From Dryococelus australis (lineage: Eukaryota > Arthropoda > Insecta > Phasmatodea > Phasmatidae), in the NCBI GenBank assembly GCA_029891345.1, contig CM056994.1:63247751-63311750 (forward strand): 64,000 nucleotides of DNA, written 5' to 3'. The notes beneath the pieces are model-generated. The model searched no databases. It saw only the letters and a program-made list of their open reading frames with translations, and was not told the origin of the DNA. Position numbers and translations under genes: made by a program. Of the stretch, positions 10,990 to 24,899 are shown one piece after another. Numbering within the stretch: the first letter of the stretch is position 1; the number at the start of each line of letters is the position of its first letter.

Positions 10990-12187
10990 TGTGTAGACAT
11001 GTAGTGGTCAACCCACCACACGTTGGAAAATCTGGGTTCCACAACAACTGCGCACCATTATCTACCAACACCACCATAACCACTCTCAAGCTGGACACCT
11101 GGGAACTCCAGAAACCCTGCTAGACATCTGGATCCGATTTAGCCGGGACGGGATAAGCCGCGATGTCCGACAATATGTCAACAACTGCGTTACGTGCTGC
11201 CGTGGCAAAGCCTACCCGATTCCCCCTCCTACTGCATGACCAAGGAGACCCAGGACGGCGTGGACATATATAGCCACCGATTTGTTGGGCCCATTCCCAT
11301 GTAGCACAAAGAGGAACCGCTACCTACTGGTGGTTACTGACCAGTTCTCCGGGTGGGTAGAAGCATTCCCTCTACCCAGCCACGAAACCGCCCCAATCGT
11401 GCGAAAGATGGAAGCTGAAATACTCGCACGCTGGGGATACCCAAAGACCATACTGACTGACAATGGCACTCAGTTCACGAGTTGCCAATGGCAGTCAGCA
11501 TACCAGGGATCGGGAGTCAAAACATGGACTACTCCTCCGTACTACCCTCAGACAAATCTCAGTGAGTGAAGGAATCAAGAAATCAAGAAGTGCCTTCGCA
11601 TCAGTGTGGGGAACGACCACCATCACTGGGATAAACATATCCCGACCATTTGGTTTACCCTGCGTTGTCGAACCAACAAAGCGGTAGACACAAGTCCAAG
11701 CATACTCCTCCTGGGACAGACTCTACACCGACCAGGCGACTGGCAGTGGGAAAGCGAACCTACCAATATGCCTCAGCCAGAGGACATCTGGCTAGCCACG
11801 CTAGTCTGTACTATCACCGCCCAGCAGGCCCAAGATAAATATATCCGCAAGAAGTACCCATAACCGAAGACAGGGGTATGAGAATTCAACCCAGGTGAGG
11901 CTGTATTACTCAAAATGCATCCCCTCAGCAAGGCCAGCAACCAGTTCAGCGCTGGCCTCTCTGACAAATGGGATGGACCGTATCGTATTGTCGGCAAAAG
12001 AGATGTCTTCTGGGCCGAAGACCTGCGAAGACGGATCCGGAAGGCCACCCGAGGTCAAATACGACCATACCTGGAGAACATGCCACAAATTAAGCACGAT
12101 GATGCCTTAGGAGGAACGCCAGGTGATAAGACAGTGAGAATGAACCACCACCCAGAAGGGCAACTCCTGAACTTGAGCCAGGACTAA
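10990..12187 (+). pseudogene. Gypsy A integrase with GPY/F module
   Basis: The HHCC zinc domain survives in pieces across frames (HNHSQAGHLGTPET, then NNCVTCC). The DDE core is seen as LLVVTDQFSGWVEAFPLPS (first Asp), ILTDNGTQF (second Asp) and, after a stop/frameshift near 11566, SERNQE with the Glu. A GPY/F module follows at about 11960 (DKWDGPYRIVG) with GQIRPYLE at its end. At least three frame breaks separate the parts. Order and motifs are typical of Ty3/Gypsy. Confidence 0.88.
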
Positions 12188-13397
12188 TGAAGAGGCCTGA
12201 GGTGAGACCTATCGATACTGACAGGGCGCCCAGCTATGCACCATCATGGAGACCGGATGTAGGACCCCGTCGAGACACAGTCAGCGTCACTGCTATCAAC
12301 GCCACACAGCTACGCTGACAAAGTCACAGCCTGATGCGACAGAGAGATTCCTAGCTGCTCCAAAGTGTCATGGCAGAGTCCCCTAGACCGAGAGGACCCC
12401 CAGACATCCCGCCGAGCGAGTCACATCAGCGAAAAGGCCGGAAGCACCATCGGTTAGGGGGGTAGAAACAACCTGAGCGCCTACCCCTCCACCTATTACA
12501 ATTCCACAGCCCGAGATCAAGGCCATTCCACCTTCCACTAAGGCACTCTCCACCTTCCACTAAGGCACTCTCGAGCTCTGACGAGGAAGTGCTCACTGTC
12601 ACTAGACCACCGGATAACGCACTCGCTGCGCACAAAGAATAACCCACTTCCCTGGAAGAAGCGTCCGGATCAGTGGTCAAGGTCGTTCCAGCTTCCACGA
12701 AGTCGACCACTGTTCATGCCAACGATAAACTGCAAACAACGTTGAGCATAGCCTAGGGCAGTCCGTTGCAACCTCCTGCTATGCAGGAACCTTCACCCAT
12801 TGGCGCCATTGAGGACAAGAGGTCCAGTATGCCTCCCGCTCAACTGGTTGCCAACGATCAAGGCGTCACGAACATGAATGCCACCCACTACCCTTCATCA
12901 GATGTAACACCTGCAGTGGAGGTCGAGAGCCATCTCCTTTCCACTGCCTCGTCGTGGGACCTGGAAATTGAGACCACTGATGCCTCCATCCGGCCCCACG
13001 ACGGAATGCATCCTCAGGCAAGGTGAAAAGCGGTCTCCGTCTGCAACTCCCTTGCATTGCCCCAACAGGCACAGAGAAAGTCGACGCCTCCCACTACCCC
13101 TCAGCTGGAGCAACACTCGCAGTGGAGGTCGAGAGCCCTCTCCCTCCCACTGCCTCATCGCGGGACCTGGACATCGAGACCATTGATGCTGCCAACGACT
13201 TGGCCCCACGACGGGATGCATCCGCAGGTAAGGTGGAGAGTGGTCTCCTTCTGCAACTCCCTTGTCCTGCACCAGCAGAGAAACATCCTGTCCTACGGGT
13301 AGGAACTCGTGCAGTCGGGGTGCAGAACCCTCCTGTGTTACTCCCCCGCATTGCCATCAGTTCCGGCAGAAGCAGAAGCCACGACCACACGTGCTGA
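12188..13397 (+). pseudogene. Gypsy A 3' tail ORF with tandem repeats
   Basis: After the integrase the sequence stays GC-richer and coding-like, with Pro/Ser/Thr-rich frames interrupted by stops. Two tandem units of roughly 200 bp (about 12883-13086 and 13087-13276) encode similar peptides: HYPSSDVTPAVEVES then LEIETTDA, and HYPSAGATLAVEVES then LDIETIDA. A shorter direct duplication, CACCTTCCACTAAGGCACTCT, lies at about 12530-12572. There is no signal peptide, membrane segment or envelope motif. It may be an extended Pol C-terminus or a small extra ORF; function unknown. Confidence 0.6.
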
Positions 13398-14117
13398 ACC
13401 ACAATGCTTGATGCCACCTCAAGCTGCCAAGGCAGACTCGAGGCTTGGCCGGTACCGAGAATCACCGTGGCGACCCATGTTGAGATAAACGTGGCCGTAC
13501 CCACTTCATGCTGAACTCTGTCCCAGAGGAAGACCAACAAAACCTGCACACACGAACACAAATAGTGAAGTGCGACGAAACTTGAATACACACGAAGTAG
13601 TAAACCACTACATTAGAAAAAAACAGGACTCGTTACATACCTGTAACCATTAGTGGCATATAACCTAGCCGACCAGTCAGAAACAGTGAGATAGGCAGAC
13701 ACACAATTAGGCTAGATTAAATAAAGTGTGTATCTGTTGTAAGTGCCTCCCCAGCTGTCAAGTGGGGGAAGTATAGGAACCGGTGAGGTAAATGTGATAG
13801 ACAGTTAATTCAGACACTCAATTATATGTAAGTAAGAAACTGAATTCATAAATACAGCAGTCATTACGCTGTAAGTGATTAAACCAGTAAAACACATGTT
13901 TTACACCTCGCCAGTCACAATGTTCTGTTACAAGGTGGCCGAAAGCCCACATAAATTACGTAGTATTACTTAGAGACGCTCATCACAGTGCCGGTAATAT
14001 CTACAAAAGTATCATGTATAGATGCTCACCACAGTGCCCGTTATAAGTGAAAACAGAGACTTCATCAAAATACATGTTAGACTTAGCCTACGATTAAAAA
14101 GGACTCTTAGTTATTTC

Positions 14118-14510
14118 GATTTTTGTATAATGATTTGATGTTTAGGTACATCATCAAATATAACCATGAGTTTTGACAAGAGTACTTGTGAAGATCACCT
14201 ACAAGAATAATGCAGTTTTGTAGTCGTGTATTTTCCGCTCTGTTTGACTTTTGTATTTCTTGTGTGCATACTTTGAACATTATACAAAAAAACACATCGA
14301 ACATATTAGGATTAAATGGACAACTGCAAGGTAAAGTAGAAATTAGTTTTTGTAAATATGACTTGATGTGTAGGTATACTTTTAAATATAACTATGAGTT
14401 TTCAAAGTGTAATTGTGAAGATCACCTACAAGAAGAATGCCGTTTTGCAAGACTGTGTCTTTATGCTGTACTTTAGTTTGCTTCTATTTTTCTAGTGTTC
14501 TTGTCTTTTT
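14118..14510 (+). repeat. diverged tandem duplication, period about 227 bp
   Basis: TTTTTGTA..ATG.[CT]TTGATGT[TG]TAGGTA, AAATATAAC[CT]ATGAGTTTT and GAAGATCACCTACAAGAA occur in the same order from about 14120 and again from about 14347. The second copy is inside an 88-residue open frame rich in Cys; the first is broken. Nature unknown. Confidence 0.6.
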
Positions 14511-15404
14511 GCAATATCTTGTACACCACCACAGAATCGGACTATAACTCTGAGCCACAGAGCTCCCATGAACTCACTATGGTGAAACCAAGTGCAAGAT
14601 ATTTAAAATTCCAAATATTAAAGTGTTATGTGTGTTAGTTTAAAAACGTGACCGCAGTACGCCAATTGCCGCAATTTTCATGCATTTTTAATTCAAGGGT
14701 TCTCGCATTGTGTCGTTTAGGTGGTTAACCCAGGCGATGGAAGGCTTGAAGTTGGCGAACTCTCAACCTTTCACATGTAACTATTTAGCTTGCAGTAAGA
14801 CCCACAGGTTACCCCGGAAAGATTTTCCTTTTCTTTCATAAATCACTGCCTGAAGCTCCGGGATAGTTAGTGACGTTTTCCCGCCTTCTGCGAGTAAGAC
14901 TTGAACATACTTTCTATTCTCCCGCGTTTTTCGCAATTTGTCTTTTTTATGTGTTTTTATTCCAGGTTTTATGTGTGTATTCTCTTGTAAATAACCACAA
15001 CGATATGTTGAATATTTGTCGGCTACATGCAGTAAATCAAGTAGGTTGGTGGGACACTTGGTACACTGCGTCAGTCCTGACACTAACCCTCACAACAAGG
15101 GGGAAAACCCATTAGCACCATGCAGGGCTTCGCTTCGCATGGGCAAGGGGCAGAGAGAGGAAGCCCGCCCGAAGAGAGAGACAGAACTACGGCCAGTGCG
15201 TCACACGCCACAAGTTCTTCAGCCGACCCCAGAGCACAGAGCGAGGAAAGTTACAGCGGTCAAGCAATCCAACACCAAGGGTCCCGCCTACCTGACTTCA
15301 AAAAATTTTTATCTTCTTCTCTTCACTACTCCTGCCTAGAACTTCAAGATGAGGGGGCCTACGCCTTTCTCAGCCTAACCTTCACAATTAATCTTCATCG
15401 CAAC

Positions 15405-15414
15405 GAAGGGGGGG
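15405..15414 (+). promoter_or_regulatory. polypurine tract of Gypsy A
   Basis: GAAGGGGGGG, followed by CGAAT and then the TGACG start of the 3' LTR. Position and composition fit the plus-strand primer of an LTR retrotransposon. Confidence 0.75.
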
Positions 15415-15419
15415 CGAAT

Positions 15420-17232
15420 TGACGCATGCCACTTATACCACTATTAAAGACAATTGCTACTTATCTCACTTCAAACCAAGTATACCTACTTCTACCTACG
15501 TGAGAGGCCAACCCGCGCCAACCTGTACACTGACGTTGCGGCCTGCCACAATCCTGGAGGGCAGCCGGACACATGGATACGAGAGGTTGCGCAAGCCAGC
15601 GGCGCGTAACACCTCCCCCCCCCCCCCCCTTAAATGCAGTGAGAGTCTACAAGCCATCAGCTGCCTCAAGGCATGGCCAAGCACCACTGAAGATACGTGA
15701 AGGTCGAGAGATGATTAGAGGGTTGCTACCCTCACTCCGGCCTAGCACCAGAGGGACGTCACATGCCCCCCTCCTCCGGTGTCCTGCCGAAGCACCTGCA
15801 GTCCTGAGTATATAAGTCCGTGTGTGGCGGACCATGCCAGTTGTTCCATCCAGTTCTTCGAGCTCGCTCCACCACTTCCAGTGCTGGGGCCTCCGACTTC
15901 TGCGATATCTTCAGTATCCTTTCAGAGGCTACCACAAACAGCACAACAGCCTTCAGCAGCCACCAGAAGCTGCCATCCTTGTCATCACCATTAGAGCTCT
16001 GCAGCACCTGCAACCAGATGCTCCAGTGACGCCAATCAACAACCAGTTATCAGAAGCTCTTCATCGGTAACTAAAGACGTTCAACACACCCAGCTATTAG
16101 AGCAGTGATTTACATTCCCCATCACTTATAGACATCCTGCTTTATAGTTAGTTCGTTTTTGTATTAATCAATCTTCGTCAGTTTGTATTCAATTTCCCAA
16201 CTAGCCTAGGACCAGGTCGCCTACACCTGGATTACGTAGGTTACTTCCAGCCACCCGTCTGCTGGGCAGGAGTTAACACGACACACTGTGTTTGTTAAGC
16301 AATTAATAAACACAACTATGTTCTTCCAACCACAAGTCTCATTTCTAGAGTACTTCTACGTAAGCTGCTAGGAGGACATTGAGTCGTACACTGCCGACCG
16401 GGGATGGGACATTTTACTACAAAGTAGCTACGGATGGGGACACCCCCTCAGGAGGCTCCAGTCCTATACATACTCATTAGATGGCCATCTATTGTATTCC
16501 CACCGAGCACACAGGTGCTGGAGGAATAGAATAGAGGAGCCCTAACCACTACGAATAATTTTCAACCAGAGAGAGACAGTATGCCGGAGTTGTATCCCCA
16601 CCGAGCACCTAGGTGCTGGCAGGGAATTTTCTCATGTGCTACTTCCTGGCCTTGGTTGAGAACTCACATCCAGTAGTAGCAGTGGTTGCCCACATGGTTT
16701 CAATTCTTCTGGTCGGCTCGCTAAGGTGGGGGACCTTCTGAGGCACCGGGCTCGTTCTACCAGCCACTACTGGACAGAAACTATTCTAGGATTTTACTTC
16801 ATGTCCTGAGTGAGTGGTGTGGTGAACGATAGAGATGAACGTCTTGGGATCTCCAATGCAACCTTTTGGAGTCCAGAAGCAGTTAGGTGGAACTGCAAGT
16901 ATCATGTTGTCCAACACTATACCCTCACTGCAATCTTGCCTGTCTACACCAGCATCTCCAGTCTGCAGCCAGCGACCCCTCATCACCAAGACATAAGTAA
17001 GTCAAGTAACCCGGGCACCTCTCGCCAGTGACCAGCGTATAAGGGTAGATAAACATATTGGGCTAGTCACCCGAAATATAGAGAACTTTGTACCCCTGCA
17101 TAAGACTAGGTGCCTCATCGCAGTATCCAGAGGTAAGCAATCCATAACGCAAACCCTAGACGCGCCTCTGACCTAAGCGCAACTAAAGTCACAACGACCA
17201 TATCTCAACCCTAGTCAACCGGACGCATGTCA
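15420..17232 (+). repeat. Gypsy A 3' LTR
   Basis: The LTR begins TGACGCATGCC and ends GGACGCATGTCA. It has TATATAAG at 15809-15816 and AATAAA at 16305-16310. It aligns along its length with the 5' LTR but lacks the 261-bp block at 6965-7225; the junction here is a single CATGTCC at about 16799-16805. A poly-C run (15614-15629) replaces CCTCCCCCCTGCC of the 5' LTR. Many point differences show the insertion is not young. Confidence 0.9.
16305..16310 (+). terminator. LTR polyadenylation signal
   Basis: AATAAA in the 3' LTR about 490 bp after its TATA box. The 5' LTR has AATAAT at the equivalent position. Confidence 0.5.
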
Positions 17233-17239
17233 CTGTCAA

Positions 17240-17333
17240 CTCTTGTTTCTAAGACCTCTGAAATAATAACCCCCTCGAAATAACAACCCACATTTGGGGA
17301 ACCATGGTATTTACCACAGTTTACTGTATTTAT
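17240..17333 (+). repeat. pogo-like terminal repeat fragment
   Basis: The stretch GTTTCTAAGACC..AATAATAACC..AAATAACAACC ends in TTTACTGTA and resembles 62855-62932, which also ends TTTACTGTA. Both look like the termini of a pogo/Tigger-type DNA transposon. This one directly follows the Gypsy A 3' LTR. Confidence 0.45.
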
Positions 17334-19490
17334 GCAGGAGCAAATATATATAAGTCTTCAGGTGGTAAGAGAGGAAATTTTACGTGTACCCCAGTCATCT
17401 CATTGAAGGGGGGAGGGGTGAGCAAAGTTGATATTTTGTGGAGGTAAGGGAATGAATTTTTCCCATACTCTTTCCAAGCATGTACAAAAACCAAGTAACA
17501 AGTGTGGCTAACATATTTCTATGTTTATTGTAATTACTTTTGTGCAATAACTTTTTACTGTTTATAATTGTTTAGTGTAGCTTTCAGTATGTAGCTTTGA
17601 GGTAACATTTTACAGATAGTAAAAAGTTTATGATTACCTACATATTATAAACTTTATAACTCATGTTCAAACCTGAGCTGTTGTGAAAAATACTTTTGTG
17701 TCGCAAGTTACAAGAAATTTTTGTGCATGCACAGTGCAGCTGATTGTGATCTGAAACAAGTACACTTACAAGGAAGTTACATCACCAATGGATTTAACAT
17801 ACATAGCTGTCCACCAGCAATCAGAACACGGGACAGGAAGCATCAAGATTGCCACGGTTAAAATAAGCCTCCAAAAAAAAGTATTCCGTAAGAGTATCAG
17901 CATCCACGCCGATAGTCATGAGAGAGGGCTAGCTGCACTTCTGAAGGAGCAGACAACATTAAAAAATCATGATGTCCTAGGTATGGTTCATTCAAGTGTC
18001 CATGTTAGTAAGATTACAAAATATTGTGAAAAAGCTCGAAAATTGGGAATGGGAAAGAGGAGGAATTCAGGGGAGGGGTTTAGGAAAGAAGAGGAATGGA
18101 AAAGGAGGAAAAAGGGGATAAAGGGGAGTAGGGTAAATGGCGGAGAAGGGTAAGTTGGTGTTAGGGGGGACTTATCATTCATTACTTATTTAATATTGTT
18201 ATTAATAAATCTTCTATCTTAATCAATCAATTGATCTCAATCATGCGGTTCATCCATAGTTCATACTTTTAACAACTCGTTCAAAAACTAAAATAAAATG
18301 ACTGAAACAGCATCTGAAATCTCGACGACTCATAGTGGAGGGAGATGTAGGGAAACTCTCAATTACTAACTAAATAAACTACTAAACCTCTAAACTCTCT
18401 TGTAGGGGGTAAACATTGCAAGTTAAGACACTCTCCCTCAACTCAACAATTACCTGTACACCACAGCTCTTCTTCAGCTGCACCTTATCGTCTACTCAAC
18501 ACTGCATAAAATCGAAGATCACCATCCTACATCTCCTCCCTAACCATCTCTGAAAACTTCTGCATTATCATCTGTTTCAATTACTGGTCTGTATTAAATT
18601 TTGCCGGTGGCGTTCCACCACAAGGCACTTTTACAACAGGGGTGGTCTTGCAGCCCAAAATGTAATCATTTCATCAATTCTGTTTTAAACTTTGGTAGAG
18701 CTCACACACACTTTTACTGCCTGCAAGAGGTAGTGCATGATCTTAAGACAAGTGAACATTGACTTAACATGAAAATAAATAATTTCATTGAATAAAAATA
18801 TTAAATAAAATAAATTTTTCCAAACTAACCAGATTCTTAAAAAAGGAGGGTGGAATTAACTGTGTAGAAATAAAAGATTATGTTTTCCAAAAATGGTACA
18901 ATTTAATTTAAACAACCAAAAAATTAAAAAATTTATACAAAAATAAATTTTTACATGAGGCAAATAAACAAAAGTACTTTGGTAGTACATTTTGGTTTGA
19001 AATTGTAAGTAATTTAGATAAAAATTTAAAGCACAACCATAATTAAATATCTATTCATGTTTATAATTACATTTAATGGGAAGTCAAAGGTGTTAAAAGA
19101 ATTTAGACTTGGATGTAAGTTCTCAAATAATTGTTAGGAATATATTCAACAACAAATAGAAATTCCCTTTCTTTTTTAAAATAACAGACCATTTAAAGAC
19201 ATCTTAACTTAAAACTTATTTCCCTTTCATTGTCATTAACATTTATCACACTAGGTCACCAATGTTTAAAGACGGTACTTCATTGTTTACGGTCACGGTA
19301 AACAGTTTTTCTTAATCTGTTCTAACATTCTGCCATCATATGCATTTTTCTTTATCATCAACATTACTAGGCACAAATTGATGACGGGAAGAAGACCTCT
19401 ATTTACTATTCACACAGATAAAATAAAAATCTCGATACTGTTTTACTAGTCTTTACTGATAAACTCCTGACCTACCAATCAAACAGGAAC
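17334..19490. other. intron sequence; one unrecognised 121-codon frame; otherwise nothing seen
   Basis: An open frame from ATG 17788 to 18153 has a plausible first half (IATVKISLQKKVFRKS, HADSHERGLAALLKEQ) but ends in a purine-rich repeat (GGAGGAATTCAGGGGAGG...) that gives a Lys/Gly/Arg tail. I recognise no family and see no splice partner, so I do not call it a gene. The rest is AT-rich with no identifiable element. Confidence 0.45.
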
Positions 19491-21960
<2,470 letters not shown>

Positions 21961-22299
21961 TTGCAGGTTATAACTTGGGAATTTTTTTCTGCCGCAGCTA
22001 TCGTAAAAGTGGTGGAGAATGTATAGACCACCAGATCCAAAAGCAAACCTGGGAATGTTTTTCACGTGAAAGCAATAACAACAAACATTTTTTTAATTTT
22101 ATGAATATCTTCAATATGATGTTTGAAGAACGCTTCCCAAAAAACTTATTGCAACAAAAACACATTCTCTTAAGTTATAAAAAATGTGTTATGAAAGGAA
22201 TAAGAATTCCATATCTTAAATTGAAAATATTATACAACATTAGTGTATTTAGTAAATTCTCTGATTTCATAAACTATTACACAGAAATGTATATATGAA

Positions 22300-23023
22300 A
22301 ATGTTTTAAAACTATTCAAGTACAGATTTAATGACAGCCTTATTTACAGTTCGAATAATAAATGTGAATGAATGTGGAAAGTAATAAAATCTGAAACAAA
22401 TAATAGGATTTAAAATAAAAATTATATTAAAATTTGTTACTCAAAAGGTGTAGTTATAAGTGATCCTAAATTAACAGCAAACTACATTAACAGTTATTTT
22501 GCAACTACAGCTCAAAAATTGATCAACCTCCCGAAACAACCCACAAAATATAATGTATCACTTAAATAGGGAGTAGATGATGCTCTATTCAGTCTCATAC
22601 CAAGAAGTTGAAACATGAGTGTTAAAGTAATGAATGATTCAAACTCTACTAGCATAAATATAATTCCCAAGAAATTACTTGAAATGAATGCCCAGTTTTG
22701 TTAAAACCATTGGTATTTTGTATGATTAAATCTTTTGAAAGTAGTATATTTCCAGATGATTTTAAACTAGCTAAAGTTGTGCTCTTGTACAAAAAGGAGA
22801 TAAAACTAAGATAGAAAACTACAGGCCAATATAGTTTTTAAATGTAAACTTGATAATGACCGTACTATATTTAAGTTAATAATTCCGTCTTAGCATGGGT
22901 TTATGAAAGAGAAGAATGGAGTCAGCCATTGCAGAATTCACATCATATATACATAATGAAATTACTTAACAATAAGAAGACTGTAGGAATATTTATAGAT
23001 TTGCCCAAAGCTTTTGATACAGT
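22300..23023 (+). pseudogene. LINE reverse transcriptase fragment
   Basis: In several broken frames the sequence shows non-LTR retrotransposon pol signatures. Upstream is a linker-like INSYFAT(T)AQKLI, then HGFMKEKNG (block typically HGF...), and at about 22980-23025 VGIFIDLPKAFDTVD, the RT motif usually written F.DLSKAFDTVDH. The reading ends exactly where TGACGTGTGC begins an LTR. Both the 5' part and the Y-x-D-D region are missing. A jockey/CR1-like or RTE-like assignment cannot be decided from this fragment. Confidence 0.75.
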
Positions 23024-24899
23024 TGACGTGTGCTGCTTTCATGTTTATTTACTAACCTATTGCGACTCATCAACCTCAATCCAAGGAAGGTGCATATCCG
23101 GCAACATCTTTCACGAGTGTCCTTAGATTGCCAGTACCTGGGAAGATGATTCTAAACACGCTAATATAAGGTCATAAAAGCCACCAAGAAGCATGCTTCT
23201 CCCCCCCCCCCCCCCCGCGTGCTGAGAACCACCAAGTCGCAACTTCTGAGGCAACATCACACCTCTCACTTCGGCCACTCAAAGTGTGAGGACTTACCAG
23301 GGCAAAACTATCACGAAGCACCCCACACTCTGTCACGAAGCTCCCTGGATCTGTTTAGAGGTGCCCAGAATAAGGAAGCCAAGCGCAGTGGTTTTACCCT
23401 TGCTCTTGCAGACTTCATTAACCTGAGGCTGAGAGCACTATATAAGGCCATGTGCACACCCGAGGTCGGGAGTTATTTCCTTCTCTAGTAGCTCACCTCA
23501 ACACTTTGTGTGCTGGGGCTCTATAATGACTACCAGGTCTCTTAGATCTTCAGCAGCCACCAGTGGCTGTCACTACCAGTTACCAGAGGCTTCTGCAGCC
23601 TCTGCTGCTAGCTGCCAGAAGCTCCATTGACATATACCACCATCTTTATCTTCCAGACGCTCTCATTCAGTAAAGCCTGCAGACACCACCACACCTTCCG
23701 TTGCCTTTCCTCCTGGTTCAGCAGCCGCCTCTACTTGCTGGTAGAGGCAACTACACCCACTGCCCTTAAAAGTAGAGACCCCTTTTTTAAAAGTCTCTTC
23801 TAGATGACCTTTGGTTAGAGTAACTGGGGCAGAGTTATTTTCATAGCTGTCAAAGTCATTCGCCATCTTGGTTAGTCTAGGAGCAGGTCGCCTACACCTG
23901 TTTTCCGTTGGTTCCTTCTATATCACACTCTGCTTGGTTAGGCAGTAGCATGCATTACTGTGTTTATTACTCTTGATAAGTACGTTTGATTCCTATCACT
24001 GAGTGTTTCTATCCTAGAGGTATTTCCTACAATCACCAGAAAATATATTATTGTACGTCAACCAAGACCGGGTGTTGTTACAGAAGCTCGAACCCTGGAG
24101 TAGTACTGCAGATTCCCTTCAGGAAGCTGTACGTTATATACACACCATTCGACGGCCACCCATTCTGGACACTTCGGTGGATAGAAAGGTAGAGCCCCAA
24201 CCACTAGGTACTCATCCAAGAGGGACAAGACAATCAGCTTAGGATATACTGCTACCAGAGCGCTTATGGTGCTGGAAGGAGTATTTGCCTGGGCCTGAAG
24301 GCTAAACCCCTAGTGCGACCTCACCCAATAGTGGTAGGATGATGGCTCACATGACTCATGCCGTTAACCACTATTGGCTTTACACTTAGCTAGGGATCTG
24401 TCTTGAGTTCACGTCGATCGAGAGTATACTTAAGTGTCGACAAGAAACTATATGTCTTTTGGTAAAAGGTACGGCTCACAGAGGGAGGAGCAAAAGGTGG
24501 CCTATACCGCCACCAAGTGAGTGTGTATATCTAACCCCTCTGCACTTAGCAGGCAAGCCGAATGGGAGAGACCTCAGGTCTCCCATCAACTGGAGAGGCC
24601 TTCCTCCCCAGTGTTTACATTTCTTTATGTCTCTGCACACATTTGCCTAGCCTGCGATTACCATCCCATTGTCCGTGCTCTGTTAGTGTGCACAGAAGTC
24701 AGGTATGGGGTAGTCAACCCCTTGTTCTGGAGCCTCGAAGCAGCAGAGTAGAACGAACGGTACTGTGTTGGTCAGCACAGTACAACTGCACACCACCCCT
24801 CTCCAAGAGTTGCCATTTCCAGCTAGCAACATCTTCCACTGCAGTGAATGAAGCAGTCCCTAGTAAGGCAGATATACCAAAGCAAGCTAATGTCCCAAC
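23024..24899 (+). repeat. LTR related to Gypsy A LTR (interrupted)
   Basis: It starts TGACGTGTGC directly inside the LINE RT. TATATAAG lies at about 23440 (GCACTATATAAGGCC), followed by CTCACCTCAACACTTTGTGTGCTGGGGC, the equivalent of the Gypsy A leader. GTCTAGGAGCAGGTCGCCTACACCTG parallels CCTAGGACCAGGTCGCCTACACCTGG of Gypsy A. AGAGCCCCAACCACTAGG and GGGAGGAGCAAA also match. A poly-C run lies at 23201-23216. The match stops at 24899, where a hAT terminus begins. It is more diverged from Gypsy A than its LTRs are from each other. The 3' remainder was not found. Confidence 0.75.

Larger units (their letters stand above)
13400..15419 (+). other. Gypsy A non-coding 3' region and possible nested insertion
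   Basis: There is no intact ORF between the 3' tail and the 3' LTR. From about 13980 to 15050 the composition turns AT-rich, with a diverged tandem duplication (period 227 bp: GAAGATCACCTACAAGAA at 14190 and again at 14417). This suggests a foreign insert, though I could not define its ends. The last 350 bp is GC-richer again and ends in the polypurine tract. Confidence 0.5.
5584..17232 (+). mobile_element. Ty3/Gypsy LTR retrotransposon A (full length, decayed)
   Basis: Two related LTRs (5584-7654, 15420-17232) enclose, in canonical Ty3/Gypsy order, a Gag leader with a PHD-like finger, Gag, aspartic protease, RT, RNase H, integrase with a GPY/F module, and a proline-rich 3' tail. A purine tract GAAGGGGGGG (15405-15414) lies just before the 3' LTR. 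Stops and frameshifts occur in every module and the RT catalytic segment is deleted, so the copy cannot be autonomous. No target-site duplication is evident (TACAGG on the left, CTGTC on the right). The AT-rich stretch at about 13980-15050 is unlike the rest and could be a later insertion. Confidence 0.9.

Noticed and set aside
12188..13397. Envelope gene of an errantivirus-type element
   Set aside because: No signal peptide, furin site, fusion peptide or membrane anchor can be seen; the region is Pro/Ser/acidic and repetitive.
13094..13591. Minus-strand open frame of 165 codons
   Set aside because: Shadow of the repetitive 3' tail of Gypsy A on the opposite strand; its repetition is explained by the tandem units.
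5570..17245. Target-site duplication for Gypsy A
   Set aside because: Flanks TACAGG and CTGTC do not match in any 4-6-bp window I tried, so none is claimed.
17788..18153. Plus-strand open frame of 121 codons
   Set aside because: The second half is a translated purine-rich repeat, and the first half matches no family I know. No splice partner in an intron full of repeats.
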